DNA from: Williamsia faeni
Lineage (GTDB): Bacteria; Actinomycetota; Actinomycetes; Mycobacteriales; Mycobacteriaceae
Reading direction: 5' to 3'
Length of the DNA: 64,000 nt
NCBI GenBank assembly: GCA_003202005.1
Contig: QJJF01000001.1
Location: forward strand, 899,099 to 963,098
In this document: positions 7,546-16,866 of the stretch, in pieces
How the letters are laid out: the number at the start of each line of letters is the position of its first letter
Numbering within the stretch: position 1 is the first letter of the stretch
Translations under genes and position numbers: made by a program
The notes under the pieces: generated by a model
What the model was told of the DNA's origin: nothing
Databases searched by the model: none
What the model saw: the letters and a program-made list of their open reading frames with translations, nothing else

Positions 7546-8790
7546 ATGACAACCGAGATCCGCCGCGGTGGCCATAGGCGACGATGGCCCACCCCACTGC
7601 GTCATGACGGTCGCGACTACCTGACCACCGCGCAGGTAGCCAGGGTTCTGGGTGTCAAAACACAGACGGTCTACGCCTACGCCAGTCGCGGAACCCTCAC
7701 CAGCGCACGCATCGACGGCGTCAGTGGGAGCCTGTTCGCCGTCGATGAGGTGGACGCGGTTGCACGTCGGTCGTCATCACGTCCACCCGCCGGCGTCGTC
7801 GAGCGAATACGTACGCAGATAACACTTCTCGAGAACGACCACCTGTACTACCGCGGCCACGACGCCACCGTCCTGGCCGGCGACACCCGATTCGAGACCG
7901 TCGCCGAACTGTTGTGGGACCACAGCACGACCTGGGACGTAAAGTTACTGCCCGCCAGAGTCTTCCGGCAGATCTCCGCCTTGCAGCCACCGACCGGGCG
8001 GGGTGTGGACACCATCAAGATGGTCATCGACGTCCTGGGTTCACGCGATGCCTCACGCCACCAGCGCTCACCGGACGCGATCTGCGCACGCGCCGCGGGC
8101 ATCCTCGCCAACAGTGTCGAAGCCCTTCCGTTGCTGTCCGACAAGCCCGCGCTCGACACCTCACTGGCAGCGCGGCTCTGGCCTCGGCTATCCACCATAA
8201 CCCCGACTCGACAACGGATTCGGTTGCTGAACATGGCATTGGTGTTGCTGGCCGACCACGACCTCACCTCCGGCACGGTGGCCGCTCGGGTTGCCGCCAG
8301 TTCTCGTGGCAGCATCTATTCGGTGGTCACCTCGGGGCTCGGAGCGCTCGACGGTTCGCTCCACGGCGGTGCCTCCACCCTCGCCTACCGCTTCCTTCGC
8401 GAGGCCACGACCAACCCGACTGCAGCCATCTCGATGGAGCTGGAGGCTTCCGGATCCATTCCGGGTTGCGGCCACGTGGTCTACACCGATCACGATCCGC
8501 GCAGCGACACCCTGCTCACCGCGCTCGCCGATGCATCCGGCGGCAATCGCAAGGTCATGCCGACGATCGCCGGCCTTCGACCACTACTGGACCAGGCGGG
8601 CGCCGGGTTCATGAACTCCGACATGGCGCTTGCCGCGCTGGCTTTGCGCTACGACATGGCCCCGGATGCAGCCGAGACCATCTTCGCCTTGTCCCGGATT
8701 GCCGGCTGGGTGGCACATGCCATCGAGGAGTACAACGAACCGCAGCTACGGTTTCGGCCGGAAGGCGTGTACGTGGGAATCCGGCCGTGA
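7546..8790 (+). CDS. fusion of excisionase/MerR-type HTH with citrate synthase domain
   Basis: 414 residues. Residues about 26-75 form a helix-turn-helix of the excisionase/MerR type (YLTTAQVARVLGVKTQTVYAY, then a wing-like SLFAVDEVDA segment). Residues about 85-410 are a citrate-synthase domain. The three catalytic positions are kept: His273 (GSLHGGAS), His310 (PGCGHVVYT) and Asp359 (NSDMAL). Start ATG 7546 follows GGAGGTG; upstream in-frame starts overlap citA and were rejected. The gene is divergent from citA with palindromes between. A metabolite-responsive regulator that uses its enzyme domain as a sensor, or a genuine bifunctional enzyme, are both possible. The retained triad does not decide between them. 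Confidence 0.88.
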   Translation: MTTEIRRGGHRRRWPTPLRHDGRDYLTTAQVARVLGVKTQTVYAYASRGTLTSARIDGVSGSLFAVDEVDAVARRSSSRPPAGVVERIRTQITLLENDHLYYRGHDATVLAGDTRFETVAELLWDHSTTWDVKLLPARVFRQISALQPPTGRGVDTIKMVIDVLGSRDASRHQRSPDAICARAAGILANSVEALPLLSDKPALDTSLAARLWPRLSTITPTRQRIRLLNMALVLLADHDLTSGTVAARVAASSRGSIYSVVTSGLGALDGSLHGGASTLAYRFLREATTNPTAAISMELEASGSIPGCGHVVYTDHDPRSDTLLTALADASGGNRKVMPTIAGLRPLLDQAGAGFMNSDMALAALALRYDMAPDAAETIFALSRIAGWVAHAIEEYNEPQLRFRPEGVYVGIRP

Positions 8791-8848
8791 CAGGCCCGCA
8801 TGGCAGGATTGGCGGCGCCATATCTCGTTCGATCTCGCAAGGAGCACC

Positions 8849-9250
8849 ATGACCACCCCCGATGCCAACGAAGGCTCCCGGTTCGAACCCGGAATGCAGA
8901 TCCGCCGGGACGTGATGGGTGACGAGTTCGTCGACCGCGCCCTCGGCCGGACCCAGGGCACCGAATCCGAGGCGATCCAGACAGCGATCACCGACCTGGT
9001 CTGGGGCGGAATCTGGTCGCGGCCGGGTCTCGAACGCCGGGACCGGAGCCTGCTGAACATCGGCCTGCTGACCGCGCTGCGAGCACACGGCGAGCTTGCC
9101 GGCCATGTCCGCGGAGCACTGAAGAACGGTTTGTCCCGCACCGAGATCACCGAGGCCGTGATCCATTGCAGCGGATACTGCGGGGCGCCGGCCGCGTTGT
9201 CTGCCATGGCCGTGGTGCAAGAGGTCTTCGACGCCACGCCCACCGACTGA
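8849..9250 (+). CDS. carboxymuconolactone decarboxylase family protein (PcaC-like)
   Basis: 133 residues, the normal length of single-domain CMD proteins. The helical core includes ERRDRSLLNIGLLTALRAHGEL and the active-site-like segment IHCSGYCGAPAA. PcaC decarboxylates 4-carboxymuconolactone in the protocatechuate branch of the beta-ketoadipate pathway, but no other pca gene is nearby, so the substrate is uncertain; the family also includes peroxidase-like members. AAGGAG precedes ATG 8849 by about five bases. The gap to the next gene (DUF429) is 6 bp, so the two are probably co-transcribed. Confidence 0.85.
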   Translation: MTTPDANEGSRFEPGMQIRRDVMGDEFVDRALGRTQGTESEAIQTAITDLVWGGIWSRPGLERRDRSLLNIGLLTALRAHGELAGHVRGALKNGLSRTEITEAVIHCSGYCGAPAALSAMAVVQEVFDATPTD

Positions 9251-9256
9251 CCGGCG

Positions 9257-10009
9257 ATGCGGACACTGGGGATCGACCTTGCGTCACAACCGAATCGGAC
9301 GGCGATGGCGACGCTCGAGTGGTCTGCCACCGGCGCGGTGGTCTGCGACGTGCAGACGGTTGTCACCGACGCGGACATCCTCGCCGCCGCACCCGGCGCC
9401 GACAAAGTGGGTATCGATGCCCCGTTCGGCTGGCCGGATGCGTTTGTCGACGTGGTGTCCGCACATCACATCGGCGATGTCCCCCTAGAGCAAACACTGT
9501 TCACAGATACCGGGGTGACCCGCTTTGTCGCACGTCGTACCGATGAATGGGTCCGTGCGACCACCGGATTGATCCCGCTGAGCGTCTCGGCGGATCGCAT
9601 CGCCTACGTGGCACTTCGAGCGATCCGATTGCTCGCACACCTCGACGGACCCGACTTCGACACCGGCCGGGTCAATGGAACCGCTGTCGAGGCGTATCCC
9701 GCTGCCGCACTGAAGATCTGGGGATTTCGCCACAAGAGGTACAAGGGCCGGCCACAGCAGGTAACACTCGCCGAACTCGTCGGCGAACTGGAAATACAGG
9801 CTCCCTGGCTCGACTTCGGCTCGGCCCGAACGGTCTGCACCACCAGCGACGACGCGTTCGACGCGGTGATCACCGCGCTCATCGCGCGGGCTGCCGCACT
9901 GAACCTGACCGTGTTGCCCGACGCAGAGCACGCCGCCATCGCCCAGCGCGAGGGCTGGATTCACATACCGGGCGCACCTCTGGATGCGCTGGTCACTCAG
10001 TTGTCCTGA
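9257..10009 (+). CDS. DUF429 domain-containing protein (RNase H-like fold)
   Basis: 250 residues. The opening MRTLGIDLASQP, KVGIDAPFGWPD and late SDDAFDAVITALIARAA carry spaced acidic residues in the pattern of the predicted RNase H-like nuclease fold of DUF429. The start at 9257 lies 6 bp after the preceding CMD-family stop. The last 13 bp overlap the 3' end of the convergent PPOX gene. No member of this group has a settled function; nuclease activity is a fold-based prediction. Confidence 0.82.
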   Translation: MRTLGIDLASQPNRTAMATLEWSATGAVVCDVQTVVTDADILAAAPGADKVGIDAPFGWPDAFVDVVSAHHIGDVPLEQTLFTDTGVTRFVARRTDEWVRATTGLIPLSVSADRIAYVALRAIRLLAHLDGPDFDTGRVNGTAVEAYPAAALKIWGFRHKRYKGRPQQVTLAELVGELEIQAPWLDFGSARTVCTTSDDAFDAVITALIARAAALNLTVLPDAEHAAIAQREGWIHIPGAPLDALVTQLS

Positions 10010-10482
10010 GCGTCCAGTCGGGCTGCGATGTCGGCGGGGAATCCACCGGTGGCGAGCGGACCCCAGCGAGTGGGAGTGATGCGGATGAGGGACTTGTTCT
10101 GCAACTTCATCGCGGCGCGGTACTCATCCCAGTCGGAATGCTCACCGGCGATACTCCGGAAGTAGTCGACCAGCGCGTCCTCGGCCTCGGGCATGTCCAG
10201 CACTTCGGCCGTACCGTCCACCTGCACCCACGCGGCATTCCACTCATCCGACAGCACACAGACACTCACCGCGGGATTCCGTTTGATGTTGATGGTCTTC
10301 GCTCGTCCCGGGTACGTCGCGATCACGATGCGGCCCTGCTCATCGACACCGCCGCTGACCGGAGACAGCTGCGGCGTCCCGTCAGCGCGGACCGCGCTGA
10401 GCAGCATTTTGTGCCGCGGACGAACGAAGTCCAGGAGTGCGGCGAGATCAACTTCGGTGTTGGTTGCGACTGTGCGTGCCAT
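9997..10482 (-). CDS. PPOX-class (F420- or FMN-dependent) oxidoreductase
   Basis: 161 residues with the split-barrel flavin fold: KMLLSAVRADGTPQLSPV, then VIATYPGRAKTINIKRNP and VSVCVLSDEWNAAWVQVDGTAEVLD. This matches the PPOX/FDOR group, which in mycobacteria and relatives often uses cofactor F420. The start is ATG 10482 (MARTVATN); an upstream extension is possible but adds an unconserved tail. The C-terminus ends in a basic-acidic tail typical of the longer FDOR-B members. The substrate is unknown. Confidence 0.85.
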   Translation of the reverse strand: MARTVATNTEVDLAALLDFVRPRHKMLLSAVRADGTPQLSPVSGGVDEQGRIVIATYPGRAKTINIKRNPAVSVCVLSDEWNAAWVQVDGTAEVLDMPEAEDALVDYFRSIAGEHSDWDEYRAAMKLQNKSLIRITPTRWGPLATGGFPADIAARLDAQDN

Positions 10483-10529
10483 CTGGCCAGCGTACGGAGT
10501 ATTGCAATCGGAGATACATGACAGGTGGT

Positions 10530-11480
10530 TCACCCGTCATTTCGAAGGTGTCGGGGTAGGCCTTCGCTTTCCGGCTCGCTGGTTGTCGCGCCACTGTCCG
10601 ATGATGAAGCACCGCGCCTCCACATCAGAACGAACGATAGAACGACCACAATGCCGACGGTGTTGAGGATCGTGATCGACACCGTGACCAGCGGATCGGC
10701 TCTAAAGGGAAAAATCATCATCAGGAGCATCGGAGCGATATTGCGTACTGCCGTGGTCGCCTCGGCCGCATGCCTGACTCCCACGTCTTTGACTCGAAGA
10801 GTGGAAACGAGAATGTATCCGCACCCGAGGCCGATGAATGGGCCGGCAAGGGCCGCGATGTAGCTCTCGGTGCCCCAGGTGTCGACGAACAGACTCCAAT
10901 ATGCGACCAGCGTGAAGTTGAGATTGAAGAGCAGGCACAGAATTGCAACTCGGACAGTCCACTGTGCCAGCGGTGGCGTCAGGTCGGGCCACCAGACCCT
11001 GAAGGCGCACCCGAGAGCCAGCGGAATGAGCAAAAAGAGCAGCACCGGCCACGCAATATCCCAGACAGAAGCTTTGAGTGGCGCGTCAACCGCATCGATG
11101 GCGAGGGGCAGTCCGATCGGGAGGGCGATGACCGTCGCGACAGTCAAAACCACTATCAGCGTGGTGGCTATGCTCACATCCGCCTTGGCCAACCGGGCGA
11201 GGAGCGGAGCGAAAGGCATACCTGCACACAGAGCCGCGACACAGAACCCGACCTTGATCTCTCCGGGAATGGACGAGGCTATCGTGAGCAAATAGCCGAT
11301 GAACAGCAGTGGGATGATGACGAAATTGATCACCAATGCCAACGCGGCGATCTTCCAATGGCTTATGGCCTGCGCCAACAGCTTGCCGATCTGAAGCCTC
11401 AGACCCAAACCGAACGAGTTCAAAATCACGAAGAGCACCCCAAACCCGTTGATCAGGACGCTCTGACTGGAGTGGGTCAT
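10530..11480 (-). CDS. bile acid:sodium symporter (SBF/BASS) family transporter
   Basis: 316 residues with about nine to ten hydrophobic helices, including NGFGVLFVILNSFGLGLRL, the crossover-like AALCAGMPFAPLLARLAKAD and EATTAVRNIAPMLLM. Those two conserved segments match the two unwound-helix motifs of SBF transporters. The C-terminal tail after the last helix is hydrophilic and Ser/Glu-rich. Bacterial members carry organic anions such as pantoate or keto acids with sodium; the cargo here is not predictable. It stands alone between PPOX and FadD genes, all on the minus strand but with gaps of 47 and 175 bp. Confidence 0.82.
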   Translation of the reverse strand: MTHSSQSVLINGFGVLFVILNSFGLGLRLQIGKLLAQAISHWKIAALALVINFVIIPLLFIGYLLTIASSIPGEIKVGFCVAALCAGMPFAPLLARLAKADVSIATTLIVVLTVATVIALPIGLPLAIDAVDAPLKASVWDIAWPVLLFLLIPLALGCAFRVWWPDLTPPLAQWTVRVAILCLLFNLNFTLVAYWSLFVDTWGTESYIAALAGPFIGLGCGYILVSTLRVKDVGVRHAAEATTAVRNIAPMLLMMIFPFRADPLVTVSITILNTVGIVVVLSFVLMWRRGASSSDSGATTSEPESEGLPRHLRNDG

Positions 11481-11655
11481 ATCGCTCCGTTCTCGCTCCC
11501 GAGCACTGCGAATGGCCAGTTTGGTGTCCCCACTGGTGGCCAGGTAAAAGTATCCACCCTATGCGGGACATTCGCCCCCGGATGGGCAAGTTTGCAGCAG
11601 CATGACGGGTCGAGGGCCTGGCGCAGAAGTACAGGATCCGACGAATCAGCGTCGG

Positions 11656-13179
11656 CTACAGATCCGCCCGCAACTCGCGTTTGAGGAGTTTGCCGCTCTG
11701 GTTGCGCGGCAATTCATCAACGAACACAACGCGTTTCGGTACCTTGAACGGCGCGATCTGTTCCTTCACATGGGCGATCAAGGTCTCCGATGCAACGTCG
11801 CCGGCGTCGGGACGCAGCACCACCACCGCGGTGATCGCCTCGATCCACTTCTCGTCGGGGGTACCGATCACGGCGACCTCGGCGACGCCGGGATGGGTGT
11901 AGATCGCGTCCTCGACCTCGCGCGACGCCACCAGGATCCCACCGGTGTTGATGACGTCTTTGATGCGGTCGACCACCGTGAGGAAGCCGTGCTCGTCCCG
12001 GGTGACCAGATCACCGGAGTGGAACCAGCCACCACTGAATGCCTCTTCGGTGGCATCGGGGTTTTCCCAATACCCTTGGCACAGTTGGGGTGAACGGTAG
12101 AGAACCTCACCGGCCGTGCCGTCGGGAACGTCGTTGCCCTCGGTGTCGACCACGCGAGTCTCGACGAAGAACACCGCCTTGCCGCAGGAGGCGGGCCGGT
12201 CGGCATGGTCCTCGGGACCCAGAACCGCGGCCAGAGGCCCGATCTCGGACTGTCCAAAACAGTTGTAGAACTTGATGTCCGGGTAACGCTCACGCAAACG
12301 GTTCAGCACGGTGACCGGCATGATCGACGCCCCGTACTGGGCCTTGCGCAGCGACGACAGGTCGCGGGCGTCGAGATCGGGATGACCGGCCAGCGGTACC
12401 CAGACGGTCGGCGCGAGGAACAGCGATCCGATCTTCTCGGATTCGATGCGGCGCAATATCTCCGGGATGTCCGGCGTCTCGATCAGACTGATGGTCGCGC
12501 CGACCGACAAATACGGAAGCATGAACACGTGCATTCCGGCCGAGTGATACAGCGGCATGGCGATGAGCGGGTTGTCGCTCTGATCGAGATCGAGTGCGAT
12601 CACCGAAGACACGTACTCGTGCACCATCGCGGTGTGGGTCATCATGGCGCCCTTGGGCTTTGATGTTGTCCCGGATGTGTAGAGAAGCTGCACGAGATCG
12701 GTGTCGGCGACCTCCCAATCGATCTCGGAGACGTCCCCGGAACCGGCCAGGTCAACCAGTGATCCGTCCTCGTCACGCAGGCTGATGACCTGTCCGATGT
12801 CGAGTGCGTCGGCAACGGGCGCAAGATTCGCGCGTAAGTTCGGGTCCACCAGGACCGCGCGGCTACCCGATTGGCCGATGAGGTACGACAACTCGCCTTC
12901 CTTGAGCGCGTAGTTCACCGGCACATGAATCAATCCGCCGCGGGCGCACGCCAGGAAGCCGATCGCGTAGGCGTCTGAGTTGGTGCCGTAGGCCGCCACC
13001 CGATCGCCGCTGTTCAGTCCGAGTGAACGCAGGTAGCCCGCAGCCCTGGTCACCGCTTGGTCCAGCTCGGCGTACGTCCAGGCGCGATCGGCGAATCGCA
13101 GCGCGGTCCGTTCGGGGAACCGCGCTGCGCTCCGGCGCAGAACTCCATCGACGGTACTGAAACGGGGGTTGGCGATCAT
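11656..13179 (-). CDS. long/medium-chain acyl-CoA synthetase (FadD-type AMP ligase)
   Basis: 507 residues. ANL-superfamily motifs appear in order: P-loop YTSGTTSKPKG, YNCFGQSEIGP, GEVLYRSPQLCQGYW, the hinge VDRIKDVINTGG and the catalytic Lys in NQSGKLLKREL. The enzyme activates a carboxylic acid as acyl-AMP and transfers it to CoA. The substrate is probably a fatty or aromatic acid. Divergent from an amidohydrolase; the short intergenic region holds an 8-bp GGACGTCC palindrome that could be an operator. Genes of this kind are abundant in mycolata and are hard to tell apart by sequence. Confidence 0.88.
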   Translation of the reverse strand: MIANPRFSTVDGVLRRSAARFPERTALRFADRAWTYAELDQAVTRAAGYLRSLGLNSGDRVAAYGTNSDAYAIGFLACARGGLIHVPVNYALKEGELSYLIGQSGSRAVLVDPNLRANLAPVADALDIGQVISLRDEDGSLVDLAGSGDVSEIDWEVADTDLVQLLYTSGTTSKPKGAMMTHTAMVHEYVSSVIALDLDQSDNPLIAMPLYHSAGMHVFMLPYLSVGATISLIETPDIPEILRRIESEKIGSLFLAPTVWVPLAGHPDLDARDLSSLRKAQYGASIMPVTVLNRLRERYPDIKFYNCFGQSEIGPLAAVLGPEDHADRPASCGKAVFFVETRVVDTEGNDVPDGTAGEVLYRSPQLCQGYWENPDATEEAFSGGWFHSGDLVTRDEHGFLTVVDRIKDVINTGGILVASREVEDAIYTHPGVAEVAVIGTPDEKWIEAITAVVVLRPDAGDVASETLIAHVKEQIAPFKVPKRVVFVDELPRNQSGKLLKRELRADL

Positions 13180-13279
13180 GCCCCAACTTTATAGGACGTC
13201 CAAGTATTGGATACCCCAGAATGGGGCATAGGGTCCGCCCGCATTGCGCCGCGGACCCGCCTACTGGAAAGTGAGGACC

Positions 13280-14800
13280 GTGGCCTCTTCGACCTTCATC
13301 CGGCGCGCACGATTGGTGCCGGTGCGCACGCCGGTAGCGTCCGATGCACCCGTGGACATCAGGATCGCCGATGGTGTCGTCACGGAGGTTGCACCCCGGT
13401 TGCAGCCCGGTCCCGACGACCTGGTTGTCGACGCCGACGGTCGATGGGCGATTCCGGGCCTGTGGGATCAGCACGTGCACATGTCGTTGTGGGCTCAGAC
13501 GAGAGCGCGGATCGATGTCTCGGCAGCCACCTGCACGGCCGACGTGACCCGGATCATTTCGGACCACGTCCAGGCACTACCCCGACCCTGGCAAGGCGGA
13601 GCCCTCCTCGGTTTCGGCTTCCGGACCGCGACTTGGCCCACCCAGCCCACCGTCGCCGAACTCGATGCGGTGAGTGGACATCACCCGGTCATACTCTCCA
13701 GCGGCGACGTCCACACCGGCTGGCTCAACAGCAAAGCACTTGCGCTGCTGGGCATTCCACCCCGCGACACGCAGGTGCGTGAAGCGGAATGGTTCGACCT
13801 GCAACCGGCGATCACGCAATTGTCGGCCGCCTCGCAGGACACCGACTCGCTGGTACGCGTCGCGGTCGAGGAGGCCGCGGCGATGGGCGTGGTGGGCATC
13901 GTCGACTTCGAGATGGCGCCCGGACATCGTGAATGGCCACAACGTTTCGACGCCGGGATCGATCGGCTCCGGGTGCGGCCGGTCACCTATGCGACCGCCC
14001 TCGACGAGGTCGTCGCCGCCGGACTATGGACCGGAAGACAGTTGACGGAGAGCACCGACCTGCTGACCATGGGTCCGCTGAAGATCTTCTCCGACGGCTC
14101 CCTCAACACCCGCACCGCTCATTGCTGCCAGCCGTACGCGGACGCGCACGATCTGGAATATCCACGGGGGCAACAGATCTACGATCGCGCAGAGTTGACC
14201 GACCTGGTTTCCCGAGGAGCAGCTGCCGGCCTGCACATCGCCCTGCACGCCATCGGCGATGCCGCGGTGGATCAGGCCCTGAGCGCCTTCGAGGCCACCC
14301 ATGCCCGCGGCAGCATCGAGCACGCCCAGCTGATCCGCTTCGAAGACATCACCAGGATGAATGCGTTGGGCATCCGGGCGAGTGTTCAACCGGCCCATCT
14401 CCTCGACGACCGCGAGGTGACCATCAAGTGTTGGCCGGACCGCACCGACCGCTGCTTTGCCCTGCGGTCGATGCTCGACGGTGGCGTTCAGCTCGTCCTG
14501 GGGTCTGACGCCCCGGTGTCGGTGCTCGATCCCCGGCTGGCGATGGCCGCGGCGGTCCACCGTGGCCGCGACGGGGACGACCCGTGGAATCCGGCCGAAT
14601 CCCTCACACCTGCAGAGGCCCTGGCAGCCAGTACCGACGGGCAGCCGACCATCCGGGTCGGGAATCGGGGTGATGTGGTCCTGCTCGACGAAGATCCGCT
14701 GCAGCGGACCGACACCACCGCAGAGGCTGCGCGAACACTGCGCAACCTCGGTGTCGCCGCGACAATCACCGCAGGCCGCATCACTCATCTGGCGTTGTGA
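13280..14800 (+). CDS. amidohydrolase family protein (YtcJ-like, metal dependent)
   Basis: About 506 residues of the amidohydrolase-3/YtcJ group, TIM-barrel metal hydrolases. Visible metal and active-site segments are GLWDQHVHM (HxH), the DVHTGWLNSKAL region, FSDGSLNTRTA, LHAIGDAAV, GSIEHAQLI and GSDAPVSVLDP. GTG 13280 is preferred since AGTGAGGA lies just upstream; ATG-like starts at 13244 would lengthen it by 12 residues. No signal peptide is clear. The substrate, an amide, urea or similar C-N bond, is unknown. Divergent from fadD. Confidence 0.86.
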   Translation: MASSTFIRRARLVPVRTPVASDAPVDIRIADGVVTEVAPRLQPGPDDLVVDADGRWAIPGLWDQHVHMSLWAQTRARIDVSAATCTADVTRIISDHVQALPRPWQGGALLGFGFRTATWPTQPTVAELDAVSGHHPVILSSGDVHTGWLNSKALALLGIPPRDTQVREAEWFDLQPAITQLSAASQDTDSLVRVAVEEAAAMGVVGIVDFEMAPGHREWPQRFDAGIDRLRVRPVTYATALDEVVAAGLWTGRQLTESTDLLTMGPLKIFSDGSLNTRTAHCCQPYADAHDLEYPRGQQIYDRAELTDLVSRGAAAGLHIALHAIGDAAVDQALSAFEATHARGSIEHAQLIRFEDITRMNALGIRASVQPAHLLDDREVTIKCWPDRTDRCFALRSMLDGGVQLVLGSDAPVSVLDPRLAMAAAVHRGRDGDDPWNPAESLTPAEALAASTDGQPTIRVGNRGDVVLLDEDPLQRTDTTAEAARTLRNLGVAATITAGRITHLAL

Positions 14801-14806
14801 GTTCCA

Positions 14807-14826
14807 TCGGATGCTGGGTCATCCGA
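14807..14826. terminator. hairpin after the amidohydrolase gene
   Basis: TCGGATG and CATCCGA form a 7-bp stem with a 6-base loop (CTGGGT), starting 7 bases after the stop. There is no U tract, so it could be a weak actinobacterial I-shaped terminator. Confidence 0.4.
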
Positions 14827-14949
14827 GTTGGCAGCCCGTGGGTCCGGTGGGTAGGTTCCTACAGTCCGACGGCTGTGACCTCGGGTAATAAACCCGCAAA
14901 GTCCGATCAATTGCCCCGCACTCCCCGCCGTAGGACCAGAAAGTGAATC

Positions 14950-16473
14950 GTGCCCAGCGCAGAGCAAACTGTCCATTCGCAGACACCGCCGACCACGGTC
15001 CGCTCACTGCTCCGGACCCCGGTCCAGCTGCGCAAAGAGATTCTTGCCGGCCTCGTGGTCGCGCTCGCGCTGATTCCGGAGGCGATTTCGTTCTCGATCA
15101 TCGCCGGCGTCGATCCGCGGGTTGGTCTCTTTGCGTCATTCACGATGGCCGTGACCATCGCGGTGGTCGGCGGACGCCCGGCGATGATCTCGGCGGCCAC
15201 CGGCGCGGTGGCTCTGGTGGTGGCACCGCTGGTCGACGAATACGGCCTCGACTACCTCTTGGCCACGGTCATCCTCGCGGGTCTGCTGCAGATCGTTCTG
15301 AGCGTGGCCGGTATCGCCAAGCTGATGCGGTTCATCCCGCGCAGCGTCATGACGGGCTTCGTCAATGCGCTCGCCATCCTGATCTTCAGTGCCCAATTGC
15401 CACAACTGTTCGGCGACGACATCCCCTGGCTGGTCTATCCACTTGTTGCCGCCGGCCTCGCCATCATCATCTTCCTGCCACGCCTGTCCTCGGTTGTCCC
15501 GTCGCCGTTGGTCGCGATCGTGGTGTTGACCGTCCTTGTGACGTCGGTCGGCTGGAACGTGCCCACAGTCGAAGATGAAGGCGCCCTGCCTGATTCACTG
15601 CCATCACTACTGCTGCCCGACGTGCCGTGGACATGGCACACTTTGTCGGTCATCGCGCCCTACGCACTGGCCATGGCCTTGGTCGGTTTGATGGAGTCCT
15701 TGATGACCGCCAAACTCGTCGACGACATCACCGACACCCACTCCGACAAGACCCGGGAGAGCTGGGGTCAGGGTGTGGCAAACATCGTCACCGGATTCTT
15801 CGGCGGCATGGGCGGTTGCGCGATGATCGGCCAGACGATGATCAGCGTGAAACAGTCAGGCGCCCGCACCCGGCTGTCGACGTTCCTCGCCGGTGTCTTC
15901 CTACTGATCCTCGTGGTGGTCCTCGGCGACATCGTCGGTGTCATCCCGATGGCGGCGCTGGTCGCCGTGATGATCATGGTGTCGGTCGGCACGTTCGACT
16001 GGCACAGCATCCACCCGCGCACGCTGCGATTGATGCCGTTCCCGGAAACACTGGTGATGCTGGTGACCGTGGCCGCCACCGTCGCGACTCGGAACCTCGC
16101 GATCGGTGTGGTCCTTGGTGTTCTGACCGCGATGGTGCTCTTCGCACGCCGGGTTGCCCACCTGACCGAAGTCGAGGTGACCACGGAGACCACCGCAGAC
16201 AACGTGGAGATCCGGCGCTATCGCGTCACAGGTCAATTGTTCTTTGCGTCCAGCAACGACCTGGTCTACCGGTTCGACTACGCCGGTGATCCCGACACCG
16301 TGGTCATCGACCTCACCGGGGCGGACATCTGGGACGCATCGACGGTCGCCTCCCTGGACGCGATCACGCGGAAATACCGCGACCGCGGAAAGGAAGCAAC
16401 CGTCATCGGACTCACCGGGGCGAGTCTGGAGCGGCTCGAACGTCTTTCCGGACAACTCGGCGCCGCCCAATGA
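14950..16473 (+). CDS. SulP family anion transporter with C-terminal STAS domain
   Basis: 507 residues. About 11-14 hydrophobic helices start with LAGLVVALALIPEAISFSIIAGVDPRVGL, the characteristic first helix pair of SLC26/SulP carriers, followed by a short cytoplasmic STAS domain (VIDLTGADIWDASTVASLDAI). SulP proteins carry sulfate, bicarbonate or C4-dicarboxylates. This compact 507-residue form is typical of actinobacteria, and its substrate cannot be read from the sequence. The start is GTG 14950. It is convergent with the dodecin gene. Confidence 0.9.
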   Translation: MPSAEQTVHSQTPPTTVRSLLRTPVQLRKEILAGLVVALALIPEAISFSIIAGVDPRVGLFASFTMAVTIAVVGGRPAMISAATGAVALVVAPLVDEYGLDYLLATVILAGLLQIVLSVAGIAKLMRFIPRSVMTGFVNALAILIFSAQLPQLFGDDIPWLVYPLVAAGLAIIIFLPRLSSVVPSPLVAIVVLTVLVTSVGWNVPTVEDEGALPDSLPSLLLPDVPWTWHTLSVIAPYALAMALVGLMESLMTAKLVDDITDTHSDKTRESWGQGVANIVTGFFGGMGGCAMIGQTMISVKQSGARTRLSTFLAGVFLLILVVVLGDIVGVIPMAALVAVMIMVSVGTFDWHSIHPRTLRLMPFPETLVMLVTVAATVATRNLAIGVVLGVLTAMVLFARRVAHLTEVEVTTETTADNVEIRRYRVTGQLFFASSNDLVYRFDYAGDPDTVVIDLTGADIWDASTVASLDAITRKYRDRGKEATVIGLTGASLERLERLSGQLGAAQ

Positions 16474-16500
16474 CGCCGAGTTCTCAGTACTCGGACGAGG

Positions 16501-16710
16501 TCAGTCCTCGATTTTGAACCCGATTTTCAGAGTCACCTGAAAATGAGCGATCTCACCGTTCTCGACATGCCCGCGGGTATCGACCACCTCGAACCAATCG
16601 ATGTGGCGCAGCGATTGGTTGGCACGCGCGACGGCTTTCTTGATGGCGTCGTCGGAACTGGTCAGCGACGTTCCCACGATCTCAGTGACTCGATAGACGT
16701 TCTCACTCAT
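16501..16710 (-). CDS. dodecin
   Basis: 69 residues, the full length of dodecin, a dodecameric flavin-binding storage and buffering protein. Matching features: VYRVTEIVGTS start, the RANQSLRHIDWFEV helix and strand with the conserved Trp that stacks on flavin, and the HFQVTLKIGF C-terminal strand. ATG 16710 gives the canonical N-terminus. Cytoplasmic. It is convergent with the SulP gene with a 27-bp gap. Confidence 0.95.
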   Translation of the reverse strand: MSENVYRVTEIVGTSLTSSDDAIKKAVARANQSLRHIDWFEVVDTRGHVENGEIAHFQVTLKIGFKIED

Positions 16711-16866
16711 TCCGGTCCTCGATTTCAGATTGTCGGGAGATGACGGAAGGCTTCAATCATCCGCACTGCCAACGGTACTGATCGGGCCTCGTCGCGGAGG
16801 CGTTCACGCAACATCCGCCGCAATCGGGTTTCGCGCGGAGGTACCGCATCCGGCTAGGATTCTGAA

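Noticed and set aside
8876-8895. tRNA T-loop-like GGTTCGAACCCGG
   Set aside because: It lies inside the carboxymuconolactone-decarboxylase coding frame and no other tRNA arms flank it.
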